Shown: in pieces, positions 45,802 through 55,494 of the stretch
Layout: each line of letters opens with the position of its first letter
Numbering within the stretch: position 1 is the first letter of the stretch
Assembly (NCBI RefSeq): GCF_947500695.1
Contig: NZ_CANMSS010000002.1
Span: 186,001 to 250,000, forward strand
DNA: 64,000 bases
DNA from: an uncultured Pseudoteredinibacter sp.
GTDB taxonomy: Bacteria; Pseudomonadota; Gammaproteobacteria; Pseudomonadales; Cellvibrionaceae
Reading direction: 5' to 3'
Made by a program: the position numbers and the translations under genes
Notes under the pieces: generated by a model
What the model saw: only the letters and a program-made list of their open reading frames with translations
What the model was told of the DNA's origin: nothing
The model's database searches: none

Positions 45802-46161
45802 ATGAAGCTACAGCTTAGCCTCATCATTCTGATGAGTACTCTTTTTAGTCACCATATTAGTGCCGAGCCGGCAAGTAGCTGGCAGCTATTCACCTTTAAA
45901 GTGGGCATTCGAGCTGGCTGTATGGAGTCCGAATATCGTGATAGCCAGTCGCTCCTGCAAGCATGGCAGCATTGCCAATGTGTGATGGACACATTCCATG
46001 AGCAACTGTCTGCTGGCGAATGGCATATAGTAAGCCGTGAAATTATGCAAAATGGCAAAGCCCTAGAGGAATTGCGTATATTGCGCCCAGTATTAGAAAA
46101 ACTTCCCCTTTGCTCAAAAGACTCGTCTAATGAAGAACCAACTTCATCAGACAGTGAGTAA
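45802..46161 (+). CDS. small secreted Cys-containing protein
   Basis: 119 residues from the ATG at 45802; an earlier TTG would add four codons. Signal peptide to about residue 21 (LIILMSTLFSHHISAEP). Mature part has cysteines in GCMESEYRDSQSLLQAWQHCQCVMDTF and LPLCS. Helical. No family recognised. The stop is 4 bp before the next ATG, so both are probably co-translated. Confidence 0.65.
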   Translation: MKLQLSLIILMSTLFSHHISAEPASSWQLFTFKVGIRAGCMESEYRDSQSLLQAWQHCQCVMDTFHEQLSAGEWHIVSREIMQNGKALEELRILRPVLEKLPLCSKDSSNEEPTSSDSE

Positions 46162-46165
46162 TGCT

Positions 46166-46390
46166 ATGAGTAATAAAAGCGATCGCGACATTGAAAAAGC
46201 CTATTCAACCGCCGAATTCGTATCCAAACTACGTCGTCTAGCCGATGCCTTAGAAAGCGGAGACAAGTTTGAGATTCAAATCGCTGGCGAGCGTATCTAT
46301 GTGCCCGTTCGCGCCATCTACAATATAGAGCACGAACGCGAAGGCAATGAGGAAGAAATCGAGTTTCAGATTAAGTGGCAAAACGACTAA
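46166..46390 (+). CDS. amphi-Trp domain-containing protein
   Basis: 74 residues from the ATG at 46166. The amphi-Trp pattern is seen as STAEFVSKLRRLADALESGDKFEIQIAGERIYVPVRA ... EIEFQIKWQ. Domain of unknown function found in small bacterial and archaeal proteins. The ATG follows the preceding stop codon by 4 bp. Confidence 0.85.
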   Translation: MSNKSDRDIEKAYSTAEFVSKLRRLADALESGDKFEIQIAGERIYVPVRAIYNIEHEREGNEEEIEFQIKWQND

Positions 46391-46436
46391 GCCTCTTCAT
46401 AGTTAGCCTACACATACCATCCCAAGCTTTAATAGT

Positions 46437-46466
46437 CCGTTAAAGTCCAAGCCTTGGCTTTAGCGG
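46437..46466. terminator. imperfect stem-loop after the amphi-Trp gene
   Basis: CCGTTAAAG(T)CCAAG pairs with CTTGGCTTTAGCGG at 13 of 14 positions with one bulge and a very small loop. No T-run. Possible terminator or mRNA end stabiliser. Confidence 0.4.
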
Positions 46467-46552
46467 CTTGCTTGCTCAAGCAAATTCACAGGCTTGAGCT
46501 ATATTTGTATTAACCCCCCTGAATTGTCCCAATATTTGAATCGGACCCATTT

Positions 46553-47332
46553 ATGAACAATGCGAGTGAGATGCAATTTCAAGACAAAATCGCCCTAGTA
46601 ACAGGTGGCAGCCAAGGCATTGGTTTGGCGACGGTTACCCAGTTGGCAAAGCAAGGCGCAACCGTCATTTGCTGTAGCCGTAGCCAGAAAAACTGGGATA
46701 AGGCGGTAGTCGACAACCCAGAGCTCAAGGAAAAGGTCGAGTTTATCGCCACAGATCTCAATAACGAACACGCAACCGATATTCTATTTAAGCGAATCGA
46801 ACAGAATTACGGCCGCCTGGACTTAGCAGTGAACAATGCCTCGCCAACCGTTGCTTCTCATGGTTTGTTTGGCAATGTACCAACTGCCAAGCTTAAGGAG
46901 ACTCTTGATGCCGATTTATGGTCGCAAATGTTTTGCCTGCAAAAGGAGATTGGCTTAATGGCTAGCGGCGGAAAGATCGTCAATGTTTCTTCCGTAAATG
47001 GACTCTCAGCGACCCCTGGCGCAGCGGCGTTTAGCGCGGCCAAATTTGGTCTAGAGGGCGTTACAAAATCGCTGGCATTGGAATACATCCAGCAAGGTAT
47101 TCGCATCAATTCTGTCGCACCTGGCGCAACCTTAACGCCAAGGGTACAGCAACAGATCGACGGCGCTCCTAGTCCTGAGAATCGCTTAAAAGAAATTGAA
47201 TCCCGCATTCCCTTGAAGCGCATGGCGCGCAGCAATGAGGTTGCCAATGCGATCTGTTGGTTGTGCTCAGATCAATCCAGTTATGTGGTTGGCCACACCC
47301 TAGTGGTTGACGGTGGCCGCTCGCAAAGCTAA
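46553..47332 (+). CDS. SDR family oxidoreductase with Phe in place of catalytic Tyr
   Basis: 259 residues. NAD loop VTGGSQGIGLATVTQLA, NNAS, Ser146/147 in NVSSVNG and Lys164 are present. The YxxxK motif reads F160-SAAK, so the catalytic Tyr is Phe. It keeps the C-terminal PLKRMARSNEVANAICWLCSDQSSYVVGHTLVVDGG of classic SDRs. Either activity is altered, or it is a non-canonical member. Lone gene with its own terminator. Confidence 0.88.
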   Translation: MNNASEMQFQDKIALVTGGSQGIGLATVTQLAKQGATVICCSRSQKNWDKAVVDNPELKEKVEFIATDLNNEHATDILFKRIEQNYGRLDLAVNNASPTVASHGLFGNVPTAKLKETLDADLWSQMFCLQKEIGLMASGGKIVNVSSVNGLSATPGAAAFSAAKFGLEGVTKSLALEYIQQGIRINSVAPGATLTPRVQQQIDGAPSPENRLKEIESRIPLKRMARSNEVANAICWLCSDQSSYVVGHTLVVDGGRSQS

Positions 47333-47364
47333 TCGCGGCGGCTCATTGCCTACATCAGCTCGAT

Positions 47365-50300
47365 CTATAAGGCTCCCTCCGGAGCCTTTTCTTCACCACG
47401 AATCCACAGCTTGGCACTTTCAAGTAATAGAATATTCACCGGCACCAAAACTAATGTCACCAGGGTGGCAAACAAAATCCCAAAGCCCAGAGAAACCGCC
47501 ATTGGTATTAGGAACTGAGCTTGCACCGCTTTCTCAAATAATAACGGCATTAATCCTAAGAAAGTGGTCAGAGAGGTTAGCATTACTGGGCGAAAGCGTG
47601 CCGAACCCGCTTGCAATACCGATTCCATAAGTGCTTCGGCAGAAGACATAGTTGCCGCTAGTTCCTGCCTGCGGCGATTGCAGAACTCCACCAAAACCAA
47701 GCTATCGTTTACCACAACACCGATGAGTGCTAGTAAGCCTAATAGGCTCATAATGGTTAAATCCATGCCCATGATCCAGTGGCCAACAATCGCACCAATC
47801 GCACCAAAGGGAATAATCGACATTACAATAAATGGCTGCGAGTAGGAGCCAAAAGGAATCGCCAACAAGGCATAGATAGCAAATAAAACCAAGGCCAAGC
47901 CCATAGCAAGAGACGAAAAAGAATCTCTTTGCTCTTGGGCCTCACCCACTAAGCTATAACTGGCCCCAGGGTATTGCGCACTTAGCTCGTCCAAAAACTC
48001 GCCAAGATCTCTGTATAACACCGTGGCATTGGTATTATTTTTATCGAAATCCGCGATAACACTAGCCGTGCGACGCTGGTTAATACGATAGATCGCCGAT
48101 GCACCTCGATCTGGCACAAGACGGGCAAGCTCATCCAGAGGTACTAAACCGGCTGGGGTTTGAATATCGATATTGCGCAAATCACTAATTGCGCGTCGCT
48201 CATTAGCAGGCAGGCGAACCATAACACGAACCTCGTCGCGCCCACGTTGAATACGCTGCACTTCGATTCCGAAAAAACCTTGCCTTACTTGACGGATAAT
48301 TTGACTGCGGCTGATACCGAGCGTTTTCGCCTGCTGAGTTAGCTCTAGGCGCAACTCTTCCTTACCATCTGATAAGTTATCCGAAATATCAAAAACAGTG
48401 GAGTATGTTGCTAGGCGTTGCTTTAGCTGCTCAGCCATTTGCTCTAGGTCGGCGACGTTACTAGAACTCAAGCGTACATCAACCGGATCACTGCTGCGGC
48501 CAATTTCCGCGCGGAACGTTAGTGATTCAGCTCCTGGAATTTCTCCAATCAAAGCTCGCCACTCTCTTACTAAACGCGCCGTACTCAAATCAGGATCCCG
48601 CTCCTGCGATGGCACCAGCTCAAAACGCACATTACCATTTTCAGCGCTGCCTCTGTGACCAGTACTGGAGTAAATATTCTTTACCACACTTTCACCAGTA
48701 GCTTCATCACGATAGCGGTCTTGAATAGTAATCGCAGCGTTCACCATTTTCAGAACAACCTGATCGGTAACTTCGAATGCTGTACCAGCAGGCATTGCTA
48801 CTGACGCTCTGGCGGTATCACTTTGAATTCTCGGGAAGAATACAAAGCGCGTCCAACCTGTCATGATCAGGGCCAGAATTAAGCCAAACACCCCACAGAA
48901 CAGCAGCAAAGTATTCAAGCGATTACGCAGAGCAACAGCCAACATTGGTTTATAAGAGGTCAAGATAAAGCGTTCAAAGCCCTTGGCAAAATTTTGCTGC
49001 CAACGGGAGATTCGACCCGGATCTTTTCGAAAACGCACATTTTTCAAGTGGGCTGGCAGTACAAATTTTGATTCGATTAATGAGAAGATAAGAACAGGAA
49101 CAACAATAAACGGAATCTGCGCAAAGAAAGCACCTCGACGGCCTTCCATAAAGGCAATCGGCATAAATGCGGCAACCGTGGTTAGAATACCAAAGGTCAC
49201 CGGCACTGCCACCTCGCGAGTACCTTGAATAGCAGCCTCTAAGCCGCTGTCGCTTCGCTCAAGATGGCTATACACATTCTCCCCTGTTACGATTGCATCG
49301 TCGACAACAATACCCAGCACCAAGATAAAACCGAATAAAGACATTACATTTAAGGTGACACCAAAGAACGGCATCAATATAAATGCGCCCATAAAGCTCA
49401 CAGGAATTCCAAGAAAAACCCAAAACGCAATTGAAGGGCGTAAGAATAAACTCAGCAATGCTAGTACCAGTATGCCGCCTTGCATAGCATTACTTAGCAA
49501 GGTACTTAAGCGACCTTTTACAATTTCCGAATCGTCATCCCAGTAACTTAGCGCCAAACCATTTGGCAGTTGATCTTGTTGAGCCGCAATGTACTCACGT
49601 ACTTTTTCGGCTACTTCGATGGCACTTTGATCACCGACACGATAGATCTCGATCATAACCGCCAGCTCGCCGTTAAAACGGCTGCGTAAAGGCGTCTCTT
49701 CGAAGCCATCACGAACAGTAGCCACACTGCTCAATTGAATAACACTGCCATCACTGTTCGTTTTTACCGGAATCCCTTCAAATTCATCACGAACATAAGC
49801 TTGCCCCTTTGAACGCACTAAAATCTCGCCAGCATCTGTTTTTACGTTGCCCGCCGATAGATCTAATGAATCATCACCAACCTTTCCGGCAATATCATTC
49901 AAGGTAAGATCAAACTCTCTTAGTGTATTTTTGCTAACCTCTAAGGTCATTTCATAATTACGAACACCCACCAGCTCTAGCTGAGTAATACCAGAAATCT
50001 GTAGCAGGTCCTCGCGCACCTTTTCAGCATAACGGCGCAGCTCTTGCTCACTTAACTTACCTGAAACGGCAACCGTGATAACTTCTCGCTTACGAATCGC
50101 CAATGCAACAATCGGCTGCTCTGCTTCTACAGGAAAGGTATTGATTTCATCAACTCGCGCTTTCACATCCGCCAGCAATTCACGCGGATCATAATCGTCC
50201 TCAACTTCAATGCTAACGGTGCTACCACCTTCTACCGACCGACTGCTCAGTTCTTTAATGCCCTCTAAATCGGCTACAGCGTTTTCAATTCGCATTGCTA

Positions 50301-50484
50301 AGCCTTGTTCGGCATCCTCTGGGCTGGAACCTCGCAAGCTGACCGACACATTGATCATATTGGGTTCAACACTGGGAAAAATTTCCAAGGGTACTTGAGT
50401 CTTTAAGGAGACCACGCCAGCAATGACAATAATGACCATTAGAAGGTTGGCAGCAACGTGGTTTTTGGTAAACCAAGCAATCAT
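47365..50484 (-). CDS. RND efflux permease (HAE1-type)
   Basis: 1039 residues. Start MIAWFTKNHVAANLLMVIIVIAGVVSL is the usual N-terminus, and the transmembrane proton-relay signature GIVVDDAIVTGENVYSHLER (Asp pair) and GVVVNDSLVLVEF are present. Two large periplasmic loops, 12 helices. The 4-bp overlap (ATGA) with the adaptor gene shows an operon. No outer-membrane channel gene adjoins, so it may use a shared one. Substrate unknown; the short loop pattern is of the hydrophobe-amphiphile type. Confidence 0.93.
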   Translation of the reverse strand: MIAWFTKNHVAANLLMVIIVIAGVVSLKTQVPLEIFPSVEPNMINVSVSLRGSSPEDAEQGLAMRIENAVADLEGIKELSSRSVEGGSTVSIEVEDDYDPRELLADVKARVDEINTFPVEAEQPIVALAIRKREVITVAVSGKLSEQELRRYAEKVREDLLQISGITQLELVGVRNYEMTLEVSKNTLREFDLTLNDIAGKVGDDSLDLSAGNVKTDAGEILVRSKGQAYVRDEFEGIPVKTNSDGSVIQLSSVATVRDGFEETPLRSRFNGELAVMIEIYRVGDQSAIEVAEKVREYIAAQQDQLPNGLALSYWDDDSEIVKGRLSTLLSNAMQGGILVLALLSLFLRPSIAFWVFLGIPVSFMGAFILMPFFGVTLNVMSLFGFILVLGIVVDDAIVTGENVYSHLERSDSGLEAAIQGTREVAVPVTFGILTTVAAFMPIAFMEGRRGAFFAQIPFIVVPVLIFSLIESKFVLPAHLKNVRFRKDPGRISRWQQNFAKGFERFILTSYKPMLAVALRNRLNTLLLFCGVFGLILALIMTGWTRFVFFPRIQSDTARASVAMPAGTAFEVTDQVVLKMVNAAITIQDRYRDEATGESVVKNIYSSTGHRGSAENGNVRFELVPSQERDPDLSTARLVREWRALIGEIPGAESLTFRAEIGRSSDPVDVRLSSSNVADLEQMAEQLKQRLATYSTVFDISDNLSDGKEELRLELTQQAKTLGISRSQIIRQVRQGFFGIEVQRIQRGRDEVRVMVRLPANERRAISDLRNIDIQTPAGLVPLDELARLVPDRGASAIYRINQRRTASVIADFDKNNTNATVLYRDLGEFLDELSAQYPGASYSLVGEAQEQRDSFSSLAMGLALVLFAIYALLAIPFGSYSQPFIVMSIIPFGAIGAIVGHWIMGMDLTIMSLLGLLALIGVVVNDSLVLVEFCNRRRQELAATMSSAEALMESVLQAGSARFRPVMLTSLTTFLGLMPLLFEKAVQAQFLIPMAVSLGFGILFATLVTLVLVPVNILLLESAKLWIRGEEKAPEGAL
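47369..47390 (+). terminator. intrinsic terminator of the SDR gene
   Basis: AAGGCTCC / GGAGCCTT 8-bp stem, CTCC loop, then TTTTCTT. It lies within the last codons of the convergent RND gene, so the two genes overlap functionally. Confidence 0.85.
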
Positions 50485-51737
50485 GACTCACCTCGGCTCT
50501 TGGCTTTGCGCTCTGCCTTGCCAGCGCCATTGGTCGCTCGACGTGTTGCATTTTGCTTATTCAGCCCAGCTTTATCCTTCACCGATCTTACCGCTGTTCC
50601 AGAAGGCAGTTGCCCTAAGCTGGTCATGATAAGTTTGTCGCCAGACTGTAAGCCTTCACTAATAAGCGCTTCAGTTTCATTTTGCCAGGAGATTTGAATG
50701 TCGCGGCGTTGAAGCTTGCCATCAAGTTCCACATAAACATAACTGCCTTGATAAATGACTCGATTAGGAATCACTATCGCATCAGTAAGTGTTCTCCCGC
50801 TTATCTTTGCCTGCACATACTGGCCAATCTTTAAAGGTGCTTTTGTTCGTTCACCATCGCTTAGGGCAGCTGCCCCATAGGGGTCCTTAATTTCGGCAAT
50901 GACATACAGTTGACGGCTCCCGGAATCAATTGCACCTTCAGTCTCAATGATTTGTCCGAACCAATGCTCAGGACGAATTAATGTTGAGATAAATTCTACC
51001 GCGGGTTTTTGTTGAAAAACTTGATTAAAACGATAGCGCTCTGGCAAATCGATAAACGCTAAATCGCGGCTTTTTATTGGCAATCTCACCTCAATAGTAT
51101 CGACACCGTATATCGTCGCGAGGGTCGTTCCGCTATTCACAAACTGACCTAAATCTACCGACTTGGATAATACTCGCCCGGCGAATGGTGCTCTAATATG
51201 GGTGCGCTTAACATTAAGCTTGGCTTGATCCAAACTGGCCTGTGCAGACTTAACATTGGCTTCAGCGGCCATCAGCTGGGGCTTGCGAATGACGATATCA
51301 GGAGCCGCGCCTTTTTTACCGGAGCGGCGCCAATCTGCTTTAGCTTGCTTTACTCTGGCCTGCTCTTCATTTAGCAATTGCTGCGCTGAAGCTAAATTTG
51401 CTTCAGCCTGTATCAAGGCAAACTGATAATCTCTATCGTCCAATCGCAATAACTCTTCACCTTGTTCAAAAAAACCTCCGGCACGGAATTGCGGGCTAAC
51501 CCAGCTTACCCGAGCCGAAACCTGCGGCAATAATTGGCTCTGAGTTCGCGGGCGAATCAATCCATAGCTGTCTAATTTAATGGAATATGGCCCAGCTTGA
51601 ATCAACTGAGTATCGACCGCTATATCAGCAGGGGGTTTTCCACTACGGCGTTTTGCCGAAGGCGGATTAATGCTGACAAGAATAATTGCTACGGCAAAAA
51701 CCGCCACAATGGCGATAGAAAGAACTCTTTTGCGCAT
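50481..51737 (-). CDS. RND periplasmic adaptor subunit
   Basis: 418 residues. N-terminal signal anchor (VLSIAIVAVFAVAIILVS), a coiled-coil hairpin (about 115-190: AEANLASAQQLLNEEQARVKQAKADW and QASLDQAKLNVKR), lipoyl-like halves (IRAPFAGRVLSKSVDLGQFVNSGTTLATI) and the beta-barrel ending. A basic C-terminal tail (KDKAGLNKQNATRRATNGAGKAERKAK) is unusual. Overlaps the permease gene by 4 bp. The 314 bp upstream (51738-52051) hold no gene I can support. Confidence 0.92.
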   Translation of the reverse strand: MRKRVLSIAIVAVFAVAIILVSINPPSAKRRSGKPPADIAVDTQLIQAGPYSIKLDSYGLIRPRTQSQLLPQVSARVSWVSPQFRAGGFFEQGEELLRLDDRDYQFALIQAEANLASAQQLLNEEQARVKQAKADWRRSGKKGAAPDIVIRKPQLMAAEANVKSAQASLDQAKLNVKRTHIRAPFAGRVLSKSVDLGQFVNSGTTLATIYGVDTIEVRLPIKSRDLAFIDLPERYRFNQVFQQKPAVEFISTLIRPEHWFGQIIETEGAIDSGSRQLYVIAEIKDPYGAAALSDGERTKAPLKIGQYVQAKISGRTLTDAIVIPNRVIYQGSYVYVELDGKLQRRDIQISWQNETEALISEGLQSGDKLIMTSLGQLPSGTAVRSVKDKAGLNKQNATRRATNGAGKAERKAKSRGES

Positions 51738-52051
51738 CTAAGCTGCTCACTGTTGTGTTGACTATTGGAATAGGCAGCGAGTTTAGAGGAATCGCTCGAC
51801 ACAAAAAAGTAAACCCACATCGACCGATATTGCTAACTTTACAAAACTTCGAAAAGAATGAATTTTTCAACGCCATTTTGCTGCAGCTTAGCCCGTTAAA
51901 CAGGGCATTTAACGCTAATTCCATAAGTCACAGGGAAGTTTCGGGTTCTCAGCTAACTTTTTAAGCGTCGAAAATTCACAAAGAATTCACATTTAGAAAG
52001 GTGGTTTATCAGGAGTGTCGCAGGATAGCGAAAAGATAAGCTGCGTTAAAA

Positions 52052-52079
52052 AAGGCCCGCACCTAAAATAGGGCGGGCT
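52052..52079 (-). terminator. intrinsic terminator of the zinc-type receptor
   Basis: GCCCGC / GCGGGC stem with internal CCT/AGG pairing, followed on the minus strand by TTTTTTT. 23 bp after the receptor stop. Confidence 0.85.
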
Positions 52080-52101
52080 CTAGCAGGCACATCGGAATTA
52101 A

Positions 52102-54246
52102 TTAGAATGCGTAGCGCGCACCAATGGTTACACCACGGCCCGGCTCTGGTGCAAGCTCTCTTAGGAATGAGCTTGCGTTACGAATTTCTTCGTCAAGCAA
52201 GTTGTCACCACGGAGGAAAACTGTCCAAGCACCAGAACCACTCGCTATACGATAGTTCAAACTTGCATCTAAGCGTTTATAGCTAGGAGTAGACTCCTCG
52301 TTAACCCCTGGCTTATCTTGCTCAGACACGTGGGTGTAACGAACTTTAGCGTCGAAGTCATTACCGGCTATATCGCCATGGTAATCAAACTGGATACCTA
52401 AACGACGTGGAGTGATACGCGGTACATTTGCACCAGAATCCAACTCGGCACGAACGCTATCAGCAAACAGTTGCACATCCCAAGTTTGTCCATCTTTCTC
52501 ATACACGGGTATGGTCAGCTTGGTTTCAACACCGATGAACTCTGCTCCCTGCTGGCGATAGGCCAAGACAGCGTTTTCTTCACGAATTTCACCGGTATTT
52601 TCTCGGTAAATAAAGTCGCTGATGTCGTTATAGAAAACCGAAATATCAAACTCCAGGAATCGACCTCCGGTCGTCATATGGTACTGATAGCCAAGCTCGA
52701 TGTTGTTGCTGGTTTCCTCATCTAGATTAGCATCACCTACCTCATAACTTTGGGTAGCAACGTGCACACCATCAGAAAATAGTTCTTCTACAGAAGGTGC
52801 TCGTTGAGCACGGCTATATACGAGGTTGAATCTTTGCTCATCATCTACACGATATTGACCAGCTAAGCTCAAGCTGTGGGTATTGAAATCTACACTGCTG
52901 TGGCCTTCAGCATCGATCTCAGTACTTTCCAAGCGAGCTCCAGCTTCCAATAACCAACTGTCAAAATCCCACTCTTCAACCAAGAAAACACCCACGTTTT
53001 GGGTGGTACTTCCTGGAATAAACGCTTCAGCACCAACCGCTGAAAAGTCTTTGTCTAGAAACTGCAAACCAAAAGCGCCACGCGCCTTGCCATTCATATA
53101 GCTGTTGTGAACAAACTCTACGCGCCCTTCGAAAGCTTCGCTATCAAAGGTAGTGCCAATCTCTTCGCCTTCCAGTTCGGCATGCTCGTAATCAACATAG
53201 CCTAAACGCATAGTCATTTTTTCAACGCCCGCGAATGGACTCAGCAACTGACCCTTAACATCGTAACGGGTCTGCTCCATGTCTATACGGATATTTTCTT
53301 CACCGTGACCATGCTCGCCCTCGTGGTCCTCATCGTGATCTTCGTCATGATCATCGTCGTGATCTTCATCATGGTCATCGTCGTGGTCTTCATCATGTTC
53401 ATCTTCATGAACATGCGCACCTGCTGGAATACCGTATTCATTTTCCAGGCGACTTACGCTGAAACCTAAAAAGCTGCCATCATCGGATACCCAGCTCATG
53501 CCAGCGGTAAGGCTTTTACTTTCGCTGTCACTGTTTTCTATAAAACCGTTTGTGGTGTCCTCTGGATGCTCATCACCATGAATATCGGCGTAGCCTGGGA
53601 TCTCGACATCGTCACTGTTACGATATAAGCCATCGATGTGCCAAGCTAGATTTCCTGAGCCGCCATCTAATTTAAAAACGGTCGCTGTCTCTTCATTTAC
53701 GCTGTTATAGCGAGTTTCGATGGCGCCACTCAATTCATCTGGCACGGTTGAAGGGATACGGTTATCGATTATGTTAATTACGCCGCCGATCGCACCACTG
53801 CCATATCGCAAGGTTTGCGGGCCGCGTAGTATTTCGATTCGCTCAGCCTGTAAAGCTTCAACGGCGTTGGCATGATCCGCTGAGGCATTTGCTGCATCAG
53901 AAGTAGCAAGATTATCCTGCATTACCTTGATCCGGTTTCCCTGTTGGCCACGAATCACCGGAGTACCTACACCTGGACCAAATGACGCACTAGCAACACC
54001 TAGCTGACCTTTAAGACTTTCACCTAAGGTGGCTGCTGCAGCTTGGCGTAACTGATCACCTGATAAAACAGCTGCTGGGCGAGTGCTATCAAAGTGATTT
54101 TTATCGAGAGGAGAGGCACTTACGATAATTTCTTCAATGCTGTCTTTGTGCTCATGATGAGAACCGCCATCTGCCTGTAAGTTTGCACTTACAAACGCCA
54201 TAACTCCTGCCACAGCAACAGCTGATGATAAAGGGTGCTTTTTCAT
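52102..54246 (-). CDS. TonB-dependent receptor with His/Asp-rich loop, ZnuD-like
   Basis: 714 residues. Signal peptide ends near residue 24 (AFVSANLQA), then GGSHHEHKDSIEEIIVSASPLD, plug domain with LRGPQTLRYGSGAIGGVINIID, and barrel ending RGVTIGARYAF. A loop near residues 285-320 is a run of repeated HDEDHDDD-type His/Asp units, encoded by a short tandem repeat at 53317-53415. Such loops are known in the zinc receptor ZnuD. A small His/Cys-rich protein and a Zur-type box upstream agree with zinc uptake. Zinc is thus well supported by context; not proven. Confidence 0.9.
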   Translation of the reverse strand: MKKHPLSSAVAVAGVMAFVSANLQADGGSHHEHKDSIEEIIVSASPLDKNHFDSTRPAAVLSGDQLRQAAAATLGESLKGQLGVASASFGPGVGTPVIRGQQGNRIKVMQDNLATSDAANASADHANAVEALQAERIEILRGPQTLRYGSGAIGGVINIIDNRIPSTVPDELSGAIETRYNSVNEETATVFKLDGGSGNLAWHIDGLYRNSDDVEIPGYADIHGDEHPEDTTNGFIENSDSESKSLTAGMSWVSDDGSFLGFSVSRLENEYGIPAGAHVHEDEHDEDHDDDHDEDHDDDHDEDHDEDHEGEHGHGEENIRIDMEQTRYDVKGQLLSPFAGVEKMTMRLGYVDYEHAELEGEEIGTTFDSEAFEGRVEFVHNSYMNGKARGAFGLQFLDKDFSAVGAEAFIPGSTTQNVGVFLVEEWDFDSWLLEAGARLESTEIDAEGHSSVDFNTHSLSLAGQYRVDDEQRFNLVYSRAQRAPSVEELFSDGVHVATQSYEVGDANLDEETSNNIELGYQYHMTTGGRFLEFDISVFYNDISDFIYRENTGEIREENAVLAYRQQGAEFIGVETKLTIPVYEKDGQTWDVQLFADSVRAELDSGANVPRITPRRLGIQFDYHGDIAGNDFDAKVRYTHVSEQDKPGVNEESTPSYKRLDASLNYRIASGSGAWTVFLRGDNLLDEEIRNASSFLRELAPEPGRGVTIGARYAF

Positions 54247-54347
54247 TGGTATTCCAAAATCTTATAGGCGCCAAGCGCCACGGTGAATAAATGACCACAA
54301 ACTTGAGGTTTGGCCACGTTTTATAAAACTGGTTGGCAGCTAATGCC

Positions 54348-54635
54348 TTATAGAGAAGGGGGCGCGCGAATTTTAAGCTTTCGAGCAACTAACGCCTGAG
54401 GCTTCGGTAATTCTATAGATTCAGGTGCTGCCGATGAAAAACTACACTCAATTGAAATTGATTTGCTGACAGCACCATCGAAAGATTTGAGCTGTTGGCA
54501 GCTCATACACTCGTGGGGAGCGTGATGATCTAGGTGAATATGCTGAGCATTAACAATCTGGCCCCACAGCAATACGCTGGCAAGCAGTAGCAGCCAAATC
54601 GATTGGGGAATTGTTTTACGCACAGGGACATTCAT
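54348..54635 (-). CDS. small secreted His/Cys protein next to zinc receptor
   Basis: 95 residues. Signal peptide to about residue 30 (IWLLLLASVLLWGQIVNAQ), then a metal-binding-looking HIHLDHHAPHECMSCQQLK segment. Similar small His- and Cys-containing proteins occur next to zinc receptors (DUF2946-like group); family assignment is tentative. Located 101 bp upstream of the receptor on the same strand, behind a Zur-like box. ATG only 2 bp from the box: the leader is unusually short. Confidence 0.65.
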   Translation of the reverse strand: MNVPVRKTIPQSIWLLLLASVLLWGQIVNAQHIHLDHHAPHECMSCQQLKSFDGAVSKSISIECSFSSAAPESIELPKPQALVARKLKIRAPPSL

Positions 54636-54637
54636 TC

Positions 54638-54652
54638 TGTTATGTTATAACA
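54638..54652. promoter_or_regulatory. Zur-like box
   Basis: TGTTAT-GTT-ATAACA, a perfect inverted repeat. It matches the Gammaproteobacterial Zur pattern TGTTATAATATAACA at 13 of 15 positions. It abuts the start codon of the small His/Cys gene, so it would govern this gene and probably the receptor. Confidence 0.65.
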
Positions 54653-54727
54653 ACTCAATTAGTTTGGTAAACCACCAATAAACCCGTATTTTGACCATTT
54701 CACAGCATAAGCTCGGAGATATCCTCC

Positions 54728-54756
54728 TTGGTACACGGGGGCTGAAAGGCTATAAT
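54728..54756 (+). promoter_or_regulatory. sigma-70 promoter of the his operon
   Basis: TTGGTA (54728-54733), 17-bp spacer, TATAAT (54751-54756), 99 bp before the hisB ATG. No his-leader peptide with a His run was found, so classic attenuation is not evident here. Confidence 0.65.
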
Positions 54757-54854
54757 CCGCCCTCTTTTCGCGGGCTCGGGCGGGTTTGAGTCGGTGAAAG
54801 CCATAGCAAAACGAAATAGCAGCACAGAACAATTTAGATAAAGAGGATCGCGAG

Positions 54855-55448
54855 ATGTCCGATCGTTGTGCCAGCGTTAAGCGCGACACCTTAGAAACCA
54901 AGATTAGTGTAAGCCTCAACCTCGACGGGACTGGCAAGGGTCAGTTCGATACTGGGGTTCCTTTCTTAGAACATATGATGGATCAGATTGCCCGCCATGG
55001 TCTGATCGATCTTGATATCACTTGTGATGGTGATACCCATATTGATGATCACCATACGGTTGAAGATATCGGTATTACTTTGGGCCAGGCCATTGCTCAG
55101 GCTGTGGGCGATAAAAAAGGCATTCGCCGCTATGGCCATGCTTATGTGCCTTTGGATGAAGCTTTGAGCCGTGTAGTTATCGATTTCTCTGGTCGCCCAG
55201 GTTTGGTGATGAATGTGCCATTTACGCAAAAGCGTGTAGGGGCTTTTGATACTGAGCTGTTTAGTGAGTTCTTCCATGGTTTTGTGAATCATGCTCAGGT
55301 GACTTTGCATATTGATTGTTTGCGCGGTGCAAATGCGCATCATCAGATCGAGACGGTGTATAAGGCTTTTGGTCGTGCATTGCGTATGGCTTTGGAGACG
55401 GATCCGCGTATGGCGGGGATGATGCCTTCAACTAAGGGTAGTTTGTAG
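54855..55448 (+). CDS. hisB: imidazoleglycerol-phosphate dehydratase
   Basis: 197 residues; the monofunctional HisB form, seventh step of histidine synthesis. Metal-binding motifs [22 protein letters not shown] and [12 protein letters not shown], then [33 protein letters not shown]. An AGAGGATCG site precedes the ATG. First gene of hisB-hisH-hisA-hisF. Confidence 0.97.
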   Translation: MSDRCASVKRDTLETKISVSLNLDGTGKGQFDTGVPFLEHMMDQIARHGLIDLDITCDGDTHIDDHHTVEDIGITLGQAIAQAVGDKKGIRRYGHAYVPLDEALSRVVIDFSGRPGLVMNVPFTQKRVGAFDTELFSEFFHGFVNHAQVTLHIDCLRGANAHHQIETVYKAFGRALRMALETDPRMAGMMPSTKGSL

Positions 55449-55494
55449 AGCTTAACCCCTGAATAGATAAGATGTAGCCTATAGAACGTGCAGG

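Noticed and set aside
53317..53415. Frameshift or low-complexity artefact in the receptor His/Asp loop
   Set aside because: The frame is kept throughout and such loops are known in zinc receptors.
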